The notes under the pieces were generated by a model. That model saw only the letters and a list, made by a program, of their open reading frames with translations. It was not told the origin of the DNA and searched no databases. A DNA stretch of 64,000 nucleotides from CAYFZO01 sp965226235. GTDB taxonomy: Bacteria; Pseudomonadota; Gammaproteobacteria; Poriferisulfidales; Oxydemutatoraceae. Below, piece after piece: positions 24,214-33,216 of this stretch (positions are counted from its first letter, which is position 1; every line of letters starts with the position of its first letter). Location: positions 2,044,673-2,108,672 of the forward strand of contig OZ245335.1 in assembly GCA_965226235.1 (NCBI GenBank), given 5' to 3'. A program made the position numbers and the translations under genes.

Positions 24214-25643
24214 GGTGTCTCCGGTGGGCGCTGCCTGCGTTTGCGCCCCGCCTTCTTGCACTTTTCCCGCAGGGTTGCGCCTGCTTCCTTGCGGTGACCG
24301 AGGTCTACCTCGGCTCGTTTGACGGCGCACCCCCAGTCCAGCTCTTCGTCCTGTGCATAGCGCTTGCCCAGTTGCCATGCGATCTGCGCGCGGCCCAGTT
24401 CGACCCCCAGGTAAAACGCGTGCGCTCCGTCGTCGGCGACACCGAGATGAGAATACAGATCGAATGGATCGGTCGTCACCTTGTGTAGGTCGCGATTGTA
24501 GATATGCACGCCATCCGGCGCAACCTGGATGCGAAAGTTGGGATCCTTGACACCTTGCGCGAACTCGCCGATTTCTTCGGCGTCATAGGGAAAGGGCTTT
24601 CTTTCATGCAAGGCCATCAGTCCTGCGTCGATGCCGGTAGGCGGCATGCTCTCTTCGTGCGCGTGAAACAGGATCCGCCGGGCAAGGTCGGTTTCCTTGA
24701 TCGCCTTGCGGCAGTGTTCGCTGACCTGGGTCGTCAACACGTGGCGGATGCCGAGTTCCGACGCGATGCCGAGCAGCAACATGTTGACGCCGGCGCTGTC
24801 GGCGTGCGTCATCTCGGTGAGGTTGCCGATCCCCATCATGATTTCAATTTCCGGGTAGTCCCGGCGCAGTTGCGCGTAGCGCACGACGGACTCGGTCAGC
24901 CCGCAGTGGATGGGGTCCAGGATGGGGTCGGCGAGAAACGGCAGGTTCTTTTTCAGCAACGTGTCGATCGCGGTGTACAGCGTCTGCGGCTGCTGGGGAG
25001 AATCCGGAATCAAAATCGGTATCGCGTCGACTTCCTCCGCGACCCATAGCGTGTCCTGCTTCAGGCTGAACAGGTAATCCGCACCCCAGCGCGCCGCCTT
25101 GACCAGTATCTCCGGGTCGTGGGTATCGACGCTGACCGCAAAGCCGTTTTCCTTGAGCAGCCGGATGGTGCTTTCAAGGTGCGGGAATGGTGTGTCCGGC
25201 AAAAAACCCATGTCGATCACGTCGGCGCCGTCCTGCCGGTATTGTCTGGCGAGGGCCAGTATCTCGGGGGGCGACAGCTCGGGCGCGTTGACAATTTCTC
25301 CGAACAACTGCACGTCGTAGCGGCCGAGATCCGGCACCGTCGCCTGCTTGCCAAAGAATGCGGGCAGGTCTTTCAACTCGTCCGGACCACGTTCCACCGG
25401 AACGCGAAAATGCTCGGACAGCTCATCCAGATCACCGCGAAACCTGCCAGGCAGAATAATCCGGTCTACCTCCGGGAGGCTTTGCAACTGGTGCTTGATG
25501 AACTTCGTCGTCATCAGGGCAGCGACACTGATACCGAGTTCGTGCACCGTGTAGGTGAAATCGGCGGGCTGGATTTTCTCGAGCACTTTGCATACACTAC
25601 GGTAAGCGAGTTTTCCGGTTACGAAAAGAATTCGTTCTTTCAT
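24210..25643 (-). CDS. Dihydropteroate synthase-related protein of the H4MPT cluster
   Basis: 477 residues. N-terminal domain MKERILFVTGKLAYRSVCK with PEVDRIILPGRFRGDLDELS; C-terminal TIM barrel related to dihydropteroate synthase: GADVIDMGFLPDTPFP, FAVSVDTHDPEILVKAARWG, ADYLFSLKQDTL, EIMMGIGNLTEMTHADSAG, and LLLGIASELGIRHVLTTQVS. Archaeal-type members of this family stand in H4MPT clusters and are thought to act in pterin-arylamine coupling; biochemical proof is limited. First gene of a minus operon; upstream is the recJ divergent region. Confidence 0.82.
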   Translation of the reverse strand: MKERILFVTGKLAYRSVCKVLEKIQPADFTYTVHELGISVAALMTTKFIKHQLQSLPEVDRIILPGRFRGDLDELSEHFRVPVERGPDELKDLPAFFGKQATVPDLGRYDVQLFGEIVNAPELSPPEILALARQYRQDGADVIDMGFLPDTPFPHLESTIRLLKENGFAVSVDTHDPEILVKAARWGADYLFSLKQDTLWVAEEVDAIPILIPDSPQQPQTLYTAIDTLLKKNLPFLADPILDPIHCGLTESVVRYAQLRRDYPEIEIMMGIGNLTEMTHADSAGVNMLLLGIASELGIRHVLTTQVSEHCRKAIKETDLARRILFHAHEESMPPTGIDAGLMALHERKPFPYDAEEIGEFAQGVKDPNFRIQVAPDGVHIYNRDLHKVTTDPFDLYSHLGVADDGAHAFYLGVELGRAQIAWQLGKRYAQDEELDWGCAVKRAEVDLGHRKEAGATLREKCKKAGRKRRQRPPETP

Positions 25644-25747
25644 TAGAAGCTGTACGGTGACGAAACCCGTTGGATGTTCGGGATCGCTCCTTACCTGGGT
25701 ATTAGTGCGCCGACCTCTGAGTGCAGGGAACCTGGACAGGTCGTTAG

Positions 25748-25753
25748 TATAAT
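25748..25753 (+). promoter_or_regulatory. Candidate -10 box ahead of recJ
   Basis: A consensus TATAAT stands 117 nt upstream of recJ in the divergent intergenic region. The expected -35 position (AGGGAA) is poor, so this is only a candidate. Confidence 0.3.
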
Positions 25754-25869
25754 ATGGCGCTGGTTCATCGGTGCCTTGTTTAGCAAGCTGATGATTCGGT
25801 TGCCGCAGGTTTGGTGGAAGTGGTAATCGAGCGTTTTGGAACCATTATTTTTCTTGCTTCCGTAAGGAC

Positions 25870-27615
25870 ATGTTACAACCTGTGACCCCTGAGTTGGTGC
25901 GCCGTGAGGTAAACGGCGCGAAAGTCGACGGTGCTTCGTTTTCTCCGTTGCTGCATCGTGTCCTGAGCGCGCGTGGGATCGAGTCGGCCGACGAGATCGA
26001 TTTCAGCCTCAGTCGTTTGATCTCCCATGAAAGCATGCCCGGCATAGACACCGCCGTGCAGGTGCTCGAGCAGGCGTTTTTGAACGACAGCAACATCGTG
26101 ATCGTCGGCGATTATGACGCGGATGGCGCCACCAGTACCGCCTTGCTGATGCGGGCGTTTCGCTCGTTTGGATTGACGCAGATCGACTACGCCGTCCCGG
26201 ATCGGTTCCGCTTCGGCTACGGGCTGACGCCGGAAATCGTCGAATTCGTCGTTGAAACCAAGCAGCCGGATCTGATTATCACCGTCGATAACGGGATCAG
26301 CAGCGTCGACGGGGTCGAAGCCGCCAAGGACCACGGTGTCGAGGTGATCATCACGGATCACCACTTGCCGGGCGACAAGCTGCCGGCGGCAGCAGCCATC
26401 GTCAATCCCAACCTGGAAAGCTCCAGTTTCCCGAGCCGCGCGCTGGCCGGCGTCGGCGTCGCCTTTTATCTGGCGGTAGCGATGCGTCGCCTCCTGATAG
26501 GCAATGGGCATTTTGAATACGGCGCAGTACCCAATCTCGCCAAACTGCTCGATTTGGTCGCGGTGGGGACGGTGGCCGATGTCGTACCGCTGGACAGCAA
26601 CAACCGAATCCTGGTTGAACAGGGGTTGCGGCGGATTCGCAGCGGCAAATGCAATCACGGCATCAAGGCGTTGATGTCGGTCGCGCACAAGTCCTTGCAG
26701 AAAGCTTCGACGGTGGACCTGGGGTTTGCCGTCGCGCCGCGTCTCAATGCCGCCGGGCGACTGGAAGACATGTCCGCCGGCATCGCGTGCCTGCTGGCCA
26801 AAAAGCCGGGCGAGGCAATGAAGCTCGCGAGCCGACTGGATAACAAGAACCAACAGCGTCGCAAGATTGAAAAGGAAATGAAACGCCAGGCCCTGTCGGT
26901 GCTGGAAGAGATCTTGATCGACGAAGCGGAAATGCCGGTGGCGATTTGCCTGCTGGACGATGACTGGCACGAGGGCGTAATCGGTCTGCTGGCGGGGCAG
27001 TTGAAGGAGAGGTTCCATCGGCCGACGGCGATTTTCACGCGCGCGGAAAACGGCGAGATCAAGGGGTCGCTACGGTCGATACCCAGCATCCACATCCGGG
27101 ATTTGCTGGAGCGTATTGCATCGCGCGAACCTGGCTTGATCGATCACTTCGGCGGGCACGCGATGGCAGCCGGGCTCACCCTCGCTGACGACGGGGGTGG
27201 CTTTGAGGGGTTCAAAGCCCTGTTCATGCAGGAGGTCGCCGAGGTGGCCGACGCGGACATACTCACTTGCCGCCTTCTCAGCGACGGTGCGCTCGAACCC
27301 GAAGAGTTCTCGTTCGCAAACGCCGTTGCCCTGCGCACTGCGGCACCCTGGGGTGTCAGCTTTCCCGAGCCGGTATTCGACGGGCTGTTTGAAGTGGACG
27401 AAAGCCGCGTGGTCGGCAAGCACCATCTGCAACTGGATCTGCGTCCCGACGGTACCGACACGAAGGTACGCGCCATCCTGTATAACATGCAGAGATACCA
27501 GCTCAGCGAGGACATGCGCAAGGTGCGTATCGCCTATCTGCTGGAAGTCGACGAGCGCAATCACCGCCAGTCGTCTCCGCGGTTGAACATCCGCTTCATA
27601 GAAGTCGTCGAGTAA
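25870..27615 (+). CDS. recJ: Single-stranded-DNA exonuclease
   Basis: 581 residues, normal bacterial length. 5'-3' ssDNA exonuclease for recombination and mismatch repair. DHH-family metal motifs: IVIVGDYDADGATST, LIITVDNGISSVDG, IITDHHLPGDKLPAAAAIVN; the DHHA1 part has HEGVIGLLAGQLKERFHRP and IDHFGGHAMAAGLTL. Followed after 11 nt by prfB and then lysS, the order known from enterobacteria and many gammaproteobacteria. Confidence 0.95.
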   Translation: MLQPVTPELVRREVNGAKVDGASFSPLLHRVLSARGIESADEIDFSLSRLISHESMPGIDTAVQVLEQAFLNDSNIVIVGDYDADGATSTALLMRAFRSFGLTQIDYAVPDRFRFGYGLTPEIVEFVVETKQPDLIITVDNGISSVDGVEAAKDHGVEVIITDHHLPGDKLPAAAAIVNPNLESSSFPSRALAGVGVAFYLAVAMRRLLIGNGHFEYGAVPNLAKLLDLVAVGTVADVVPLDSNNRILVEQGLRRIRSGKCNHGIKALMSVAHKSLQKASTVDLGFAVAPRLNAAGRLEDMSAGIACLLAKKPGEAMKLASRLDNKNQQRRKIEKEMKRQALSVLEEILIDEAEMPVAICLLDDDWHEGVIGLLAGQLKERFHRPTAIFTRAENGEIKGSLRSIPSIHIRDLLERIASREPGLIDHFGGHAMAAGLTLADDGGGFEGFKALFMQEVAEVADADILTCRLLSDGALEPEEFSFANAVALRTAAPWGVSFPEPVFDGLFEVDESRVVGKHHLQLDLRPDGTDTKVRAILYNMQRYQLSEDMRKVRIAYLLEVDERNHRQSSPRLNIRFIEVVE

Positions 27616-27626
27616 GGGGTCGCCCC

Positions 27627-28722
27627 ATGCATGAGCTGACCTTCGTCAAGCAGGCTTTAAAAGACGCCGAACAGAGAATCCGCGCGCTCAGGGGGTATCT
27701 TTGACTACGATCAGAAGCTTCAGCGGTGCCGGGAGATCGCCCACGAACTTGAGCAGCCGGAGGTCTGGGCTCGACCTGAGGCCGCCTCGCTCGGGCAGGA
27801 AAAAGCCAGACTCGAACGCGCGCTGAACGATTTCGACAGATTGCAGCTTCAGGTTGATGAGAGCAGCGGCTTGCTCGCGCTCGCTGAAGAAGAAGCGGAT
27901 GCCGGCACCATAGACGACGTCGGCACCGACCTTGAAAAGCTGCTGGATCAGGTCGCGGTACTCGAGTTTTCGCGCATGTTCTCAGGCGAGATGGACCCCA
28001 GCAACGCCTTTGTCGATATCACCTCCGGCTCGGGGGGCACCGAAGCGCAGGACTGGGCCGAGATGCTGCTGCGCATGTACCTGCTGTGGGCGGAAAACAA
28101 GGGATTCAAAACCGAAATCATCGAGGTTTCGGCAGGGGAGGTCGCCGGCATCAAAAGCGCGGCCTTCAAGGTCTCCGGCGAGTACGCGTATGGGTGGCTG
28201 CGCACCGAAACCGGGGTGCACCGGCTGGTTCGCAAATCGCCTTTCAATTCTGGAAATCGGCGGCATACCTCCTTCGCGGCGGTGTTCGTATCGCCGGAGG
28301 TCGAGGACACCATCAAGATCGATATCACGCCTGACGAGTTACGCATCGACGTCTATCGTGCCAGCGGCGCCGGCGGGCAGCACGTGAACAAGACCGAGTC
28401 GGCGGTCAGGATTACGCATCATCCGAGCGGCATCGTGGTGCAGTGTCAGAACCAGAGATCGCAGCACCAAAACCGGGATACGGCGATGAAACAACTACGG
28501 GCAAAGCTGTACGAGCTCGAGATGCGCAAGCGAAAAAGCGAGCAGGACAAGGCCGAAGCGGCCAAGGGCGATATCGGCTGGGGGAGCCAGATCCGTTCTT
28601 ACGTGCTCGATCAGTCCCGGATCAAGGATCTGCGCACGCGTCTTGAAACCGGCGATACGCAAGCCGTGCTCGACGGCCGGCTCGACCCGTTCATGGAAGA
28701 GAGCCTGAAGCAGGGCATCTAA
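27627..28722 (+). CDS. prfB: Peptide chain release factor 2, programmed +1 frameshift
   Basis: Reads MHELTFVKQALKDAEQRIRA then LRGYL and an in-frame TGA at codon 26; translation continues in the +1 frame as DYDQKLQRC to a stop at 28720-28722, about 364 residues, usual for RF2. The functional motifs are SPF for stop recognition (RKSPFNSGNRRHTSFA) and GAGGQHVNKTESAVR for peptidyl-tRNA hydrolysis. RF2 ends translation at UGA and UAA, so the internal UGA gives autoregulation. A long ORF from 27841 is the shifted part only. Confidence 0.95.
27690..27705 (+). promoter_or_regulatory. prfB programmed frameshift site
   Basis: AGGGGGTATCTTTGAC: an internal Shine-Dalgarno-like AGGGGG three nt before CTT TGA C, the classical slippery site where the ribosome shifts +1 at CUU when RF2 is scarce. 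Confidence 0.95.
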
Positions 28723-28726
28723 TCTA

Positions 28727-31700
28727 GTGGGCAGTTCAGGCTCCAACAAGCTGCTGGAGCAGCGCCGGAAAAAACTCGACGCCCTGCGCGAGGCTCAGCG
28801 GCGCGGCGAGGGTGCCGCGTTTCCGAACGACCTGCGCCGCCAGCATCTTGCCGCAGAGCTGCAGGATGAATACGGAGACCTCGGCGCCGAGGAGTTGTCC
28901 GACCGGCAGATTCCGGCAGCGGTCGCCGGGCGGGTGATGGCGTTGCGCAGGATGGGCAGGAGCAGCTTCGTTCGGCTGCGCGACATGTCCGGGGATATTC
29001 AGTTGCTGGTGCAAAGCGACGCCGTCGGAGAGAACGCCTATGCAGCGTTCAAAACCTGGAACATCGGCGATATCGTTTTCGCCGGGGGCGTGATGCGAAA
29101 GACCCGCACCGGGGAACTCAGCGTCGCAGCCGACACCCTGCGGTTGCTGGTGAAACCCTTGCGCCCGTTGCCCGAGAAATTCCATGGCTTGACCGATATC
29201 GAGACGCGCCATCGTCAGCGATACCTCGACCTGATCATGAGCGACGAGTCTCGCGAACTGTTCAGGAAGCGGTCGCGGATCATTTCGTTTCTCCGCCGAC
29301 ACCTCGACGAGCGCGGGTTTCTCGAGGTCGAGACCCCGATGATGCAGACCCTCGCAGGCGGTGCTAAAGCCAGGCCGTTTGTTACGCACCACAATGCTTT
29401 CGGCATTGATCTGTACCTGCGTATCGCGCCCGAGTTGTATCTCAAGCGGCTGGTGGTCGGCGGGATTGAAAAGGTATACGAGCTCAACCGCAGCTTCAGG
29501 AACGAGGGCGTATCGACCCGTCACAATCCAGAGTTCACGATGCTCGAGTTTTACCAGGCCTATACCGATAGCCGGGGTCTGATGGAGTTCACCGAGGAGT
29601 TGCTGCGGGAACTGTGTCTAGCGGTGTGTGGCACCACGGCGCTCGATGTGGGCGGGCGACGCATCGATTTCGCGAAGCCGTTCAGGCGTGTTGGCCTGAT
29701 CGACGCGCTGCTGGAGCGCCATACCGGGTTGAGTAAAGAGGAGCTCGACGACCCTGTCAGGCTGGAGGCGATTGCCAAGGCAGAGAAGATCCATGTTCCC
29801 TCCGGCGCAGAGCGTGGACAGTTACTGGTCGCGCTGTTTGAGAAGACCGTGGAGCCAACGTTCAAGGAACCGACTTTCGTTACCGGGTACCCTGCCAGCA
29901 TGTCTCCGCTGGCGCGTTGTCACGACGGTGACCCGGGGTTGGCGGATCGCTTCGAACTGTTTATCAATGGGCAGGAGATCGCCAACGGTTTTTCCGAACT
30001 CAATGACCCGGATGAACAACGCCGTCGTTTCGAGCTGCAGGCGCAGGCGCGTAGCGAAGGTGACAAAGAAGCGATGTCCCGCGATGAAGGTTACCTCACC
30101 GCGCTTGAACACGGACTGCCTCCGACCGCAGGAGAAGGCATCGGGATCGACCGCCTGGTGATGCTGTTTACAGGCGCGTCCTCAATCCGGGACGTGATCC
30201 TGTTTCCGCACATGAAGGGCAGGTTGCAGAGGGATGCCGAGCAAGGAGATGCCCAGGCGCAGTTCGAGATGGGCGTTAGGTGTGCCGAAGGCAAGGATGT
30301 TCCCGAGGATCACACCCAGGCGGCACAGTGGTATCGCAAGGCTGCCGAGCAGGGACATGCCGAGGCGCAATACAACCTGGGCGTTATGTGCGTCAAGGGC
30401 GAGGGGGGAGCCGAGGATGACGCCGAGGCGGTACGGTGGTATCGCAAGGCTGCCGAGCAGGGATTCGCCAAGGCGCAGTACAGCCTGGGCCTGATGTATT
30501 ACCAAGGCAAGGGGGTTTCCAAGAATCACGCCAAGGCGGCACGGTGGTATCGCAAGGCTGCCGAGCAGGGACATGCTAGGGCACAGACCCACCTGGGCGT
30601 TATGTATGCCTATGGCGATGGGGTTACCGAGGATGGTGTTACGGCGGTGCAGTGGTATCGCATGGCTGCCGAGCAGGGACTGGTCCAGGCGCAGTACAAC
30701 CTGGGCAATATATATTACCGGGGCAAGGGGGGGGTCAAGGATCACGTCGAGGCGGTGCGGTGGTATCGCATGGCTGCCGATCAGGGACTCGCCGAGGCGC
30801 AGTTCAACCTGGGCCTTATGTATGCCAAGGGAGATGGGGTTCCCGAGGATGACGCCGAAGCGGCGCGGTGGTATCGCATGGCTGCTGAGCAGGGACTGGT
30901 CCAGGCGCAGTTCAACCTAGGCAATATGTATTACCAAGGCGCGGGGGGTCCCAAGGATCACGTCGAGGCGGTGCGATGGTATCGCATGGCTGCCGAGCAG
31001 GGATATGCCAAGGCGCAGTTCAATCTGGGCGGGATGTATGCCAATGGCGAGGGGGTTCCCAAGGATGATGTCGAGGCGGCACGATGGTGTCGCATGGCTG
31101 CCGGGCAGGGACATGCTCATGCGCAGTTCAACCTGGGCGGGATGTATGCCAATGGCGAGGGGGTTCCCAAGGATGACGCCGAGGCGGCGCGGTGGTATCG
31201 CATAGCTGCCGAGCAGGGATATGCTCATGCACAGTACGACCTGGGCGTTATGTATGACAAGGGTGAGGGGGTTCCCGAGGATGACACCGAGGCGGCGCGG
31301 TGGTATCGCATGGCTGCCGAGCAGGGACTCGTCCAGGCGCAGTTCAACCTGGGCGTGATGTATGCCAATGGCGAGGGGGTTCCCAAGGATGATGTCGAGG
31401 CGGTGCGCTGGTATCGCAGGGCTGCCGAGCAGGGCCTTGCCGAGGCACAGGACAACTTGGGCCGGATGTATGCCAATGGCCGAGGGGTTCCCAAGGATTA
31501 CGTCGAGGCGGTGCGCTGGTATCGCATGGCTGCCGAGCAGGGACATGCCAAGGCGCAGTACAACCTGGGCTGGATGTATGCCTATGGCGATGGTGTTCCC
31601 GAGGATGACGCCGAGGCGGTGCGATGGTATCGCATGGCTGCCGAGCAGGGCCTTGCCGAGGCACAGGACAACTTGGGCCGGATGTATGCCAATGGCCGAG

Positions 31701-33079
31701 GGGTTCCCAAGGATGACACCGAGGCGGTGCGCTGGTATCGCAGGGCTGCCGGGCAGGGACATGCCCAGGCGCAGTACAAACTGGGCGGGATGTATGCCAA
31801 TGGCGAGGGGGTTCCCAAGGATGACACCGAGGCGGCACGATGGTGTCGCATGGCTGCCGGGCAGGGACATGCCCAGGCGCAGGTTAACCTGGGCGGAATG
31901 TATTACCGGGGCGAGGGGGTTCCCGAGGATCACGTCGAGGCGGCGCGGTGGTATCGCATGGCTGCCGAGCAGGGATATGCCGAGGGGCAGTACAACCTGG
32001 GCGTTATGTGCGCCAATGGCGGGGGGGGTCCCCAGAATCACGTCAAGGCGGTGCAGTGGTATCGCATGGCTGCCGAGCAGGGACATGCCAAGGCGCAGTA
32101 CAACCTGGGCTTGAAGTATGCCAAGGGCGAGGAGGTTTCCAAAGATGACGCCGAGGCGGCACGGTGGTATCGCATGGCTACCGAGCAGGGACTGGTCCAG
32201 GCGCAGTACAGCCTGGGCAATATGTATTACCGGGGCGAGGGGGTTCTCAAGGATCACGTCGAGGCGGTGCAGTGGTATCGCAGGGCTGCCGAGCAAGGAC
32301 TGGTCCAGGCGCAGTACGACTTGGGCTCGATGTATGCCAATGGCAAGGGGGTTCCCAAGGATGACGCCGAGGCAGCGCGGTGGTTTCGCATGGCTGCCGA
32401 GCAGGGAGATGCCAAGGCGCAGTACAACCTGGGCGTTATGTATGTCAATGGCGAAAGGGGTCCCGAGGATGACGCCGAGGCGGTGCGGTGGTATCGCATG
32501 GCTGCCGAGCAGGGACTCGCCCAGGCGCAGTACAACCTGGGCAATATGTATTATCAGGGCGAGGGGGTTCCCGAGGATCACGTCGAGGCGGTGCAGTGGT
32601 ATCGCATGGCTGCCGAGCAGAGACTGGTCCAGGCGCAGTTCAACCTAGGCCTTATGTATGTCAAGGGAGATGGGGTTCCCGAGGATGACGCCGAGGCGGT
32701 GCGGTGGTATCGCATGGCTGCCGAGCAGGGAGATGCCCAGGCGCAGGTCAACCTGGGCATTATGTATGCCAAGGGCGAGGGGGTTCCCGAGGATGACGTC
32801 GAGGCGGTGCGGTGGTATCGCATGGCTGCCGAGCAGGGAGATGCCAAGGCGCAGTACAACCTGGGCGGAATGTGTTACCGGGGCGAGGGGGTTCCCGAGG
32901 ATGACGCCGAGGCGGCGCGGTGGTATCGCATGGCTGCCGAGCAGGGACTGGTCCAGGCGCAGTTCAACCTGGGCGAGGAGGGGGCTGAGGATTATGAGCA
33001 ACCGTATCCTTGGCTGGATCTTGCCGCTGCACAGGGTGATAAGCAGGCAGAAGCAAGCAAGCAATCAGTGGCGCCATGA
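28727..33079 (+). CDS. lysS: Lysyl-tRNA synthetase fused to about 26 Sel1 repeats
   Basis: 1450 residues in one frame from GTG 28727. Residues 1-498 are a complete class II LysRS: OB-fold (GRVMALRRMGRSSFVRLRD), motif 1 region (RKRSRIISFLRRHLDERGFL), motif 2 (NRSFRNEGVSTRHNPEFT), motif 3 (GEGIGIDRLVMLFTGASSIR then DVILFPHMK). A normal LysRS stops a few residues later. Here the frame continues into 36-residue Sel1 repeats (consensus AEQG-AQAQYNLG-MY-GEGVPEDD-EA-RWYRMA), 25 full and one degenerate, ending at 1450. Sel1 repeats form alpha-solenoids used for protein contacts. It follows prfB as in other gammaproteobacteria, so it is probably the sole essential lysS. No separate start for the Sel1 part is evident. 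Confidence 0.9.
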   Translation: MGSSGSNKLLEQRRKKLDALREAQRRGEGAAFPNDLRRQHLAAELQDEYGDLGAEELSDRQIPAAVAGRVMALRRMGRSSFVRLRDMSGDIQLLVQSDAVGENAYAAFKTWNIGDIVFAGGVMRKTRTGELSVAADTLRLLVKPLRPLPEKFHGLTDIETRHRQRYLDLIMSDESRELFRKRSRIISFLRRHLDERGFLEVETPMMQTLAGGAKARPFVTHHNAFGIDLYLRIAPELYLKRLVVGGIEKVYELNRSFRNEGVSTRHNPEFTMLEFYQAYTDSRGLMEFTEELLRELCLAVCGTTALDVGGRRIDFAKPFRRVGLIDALLERHTGLSKEELDDPVRLEAIAKAEKIHVPSGAERGQLLVALFEKTVEPTFKEPTFVTGYPASMSPLARCHDGDPGLADRFELFINGQEIANGFSELNDPDEQRRRFELQAQARSEGDKEAMSRDEGYLTALEHGLPPTAGEGIGIDRLVMLFTGASSIRDVILFPHMKGRLQRDAEQGDAQAQFEMGVRCAEGKDVPEDHTQAAQWYRKAAEQGHAEAQYNLGVMCVKGEGGAEDDAEAVRWYRKAAEQGFAKAQYSLGLMYYQGKGVSKNHAKAARWYRKAAEQGHARAQTHLGVMYAYGDGVTEDGVTAVQWYRMAAEQGLVQAQYNLGNIYYRGKGGVKDHVEAVRWYRMAADQGLAEAQFNLGLMYAKGDGVPEDDAEAARWYRMAAEQGLVQAQFNLGNMYYQGAGGPKDHVEAVRWYRMAAEQGYAKAQFNLGGMYANGEGVPKDDVEAARWCRMAAGQGHAHAQFNLGGMYANGEGVPKDDAEAARWYRIAAEQGYAHAQYDLGVMYDKGEGVPEDDTEAARWYRMAAEQGLVQAQFNLGVMYANGEGVPKDDVEAVRWYRRAAEQGLAEAQDNLGRMYANGRGVPKDYVEAVRWYRMAAEQGHAKAQYNLGWMYAYGDGVPEDDAEAVRWYRMAAEQGLAEAQDNLGRMYANGRGVPKDDTEAVRWYRRAAGQGHAQAQYKLGGMYANGEGVPKDDTEAARWCRMAAGQGHAQAQVNLGGMYYRGEGVPEDHVEAARWYRMAAEQGYAEGQYNLGVMCANGGGGPQNHVKAVQWYRMAAEQGHAKAQYNLGLKYAKGEEVSKDDAEAARWYRMATEQGLVQAQYSLGNMYYRGEGVLKDHVEAVQWYRRAAEQGLVQAQYDLGSMYANGKGVPKDDAEAARWFRMAAEQGDAKAQYNLGVMYVNGERGPEDDAEAVRWYRMAAEQGLAQAQYNLGNMYYQGEGVPEDHVEAVQWYRMAAEQRLVQAQFNLGLMYVKGDGVPEDDAEAVRWYRMAAEQGDAQAQVNLGIMYAKGEGVPEDDVEAVRWYRMAAEQGDAKAQYNLGGMCYRGEGVPEDDAEAARWYRMAAEQGLVQAQFNLGEEGAEDYEQPYPWLDLAAAQGDKQAEASKQSVAP
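30224..32980 (+). repeat. 108-bp tandem Sel1-coding repeats
   Basis: About 26 units of 108 bp (36 codons), highly similar at DNA level (CGGTGGTATCGCATGGCTGC recurs in nearly all). This gives unit-number variation by slippage a physical basis. The long minus-strand frame in this stretch is an antisense artefact of the repeat. Confidence 0.92.
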
Positions 33080-33216
33080 CTCGCGAGGCAATTGCCTCAG
33101 TCCAGGAGTTGTCCAAAAAATACGGGGATGCTTACGGCGCTGTCCATACATCAGAGTAGTCGTCAGGCAGGTGCAACCGCGTTCCATGCAGTACAGCCTG
33201 GGCTTTTGATTTCCGG

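Noticed and set aside
30917..32581. 554-codon minus-strand ORF antisense to the Sel1 repeats
   Set aside because: Its repetitive sequence is the antisense reading of the 108-bp coding repeat; the plus strand encodes a clear repeat protein.
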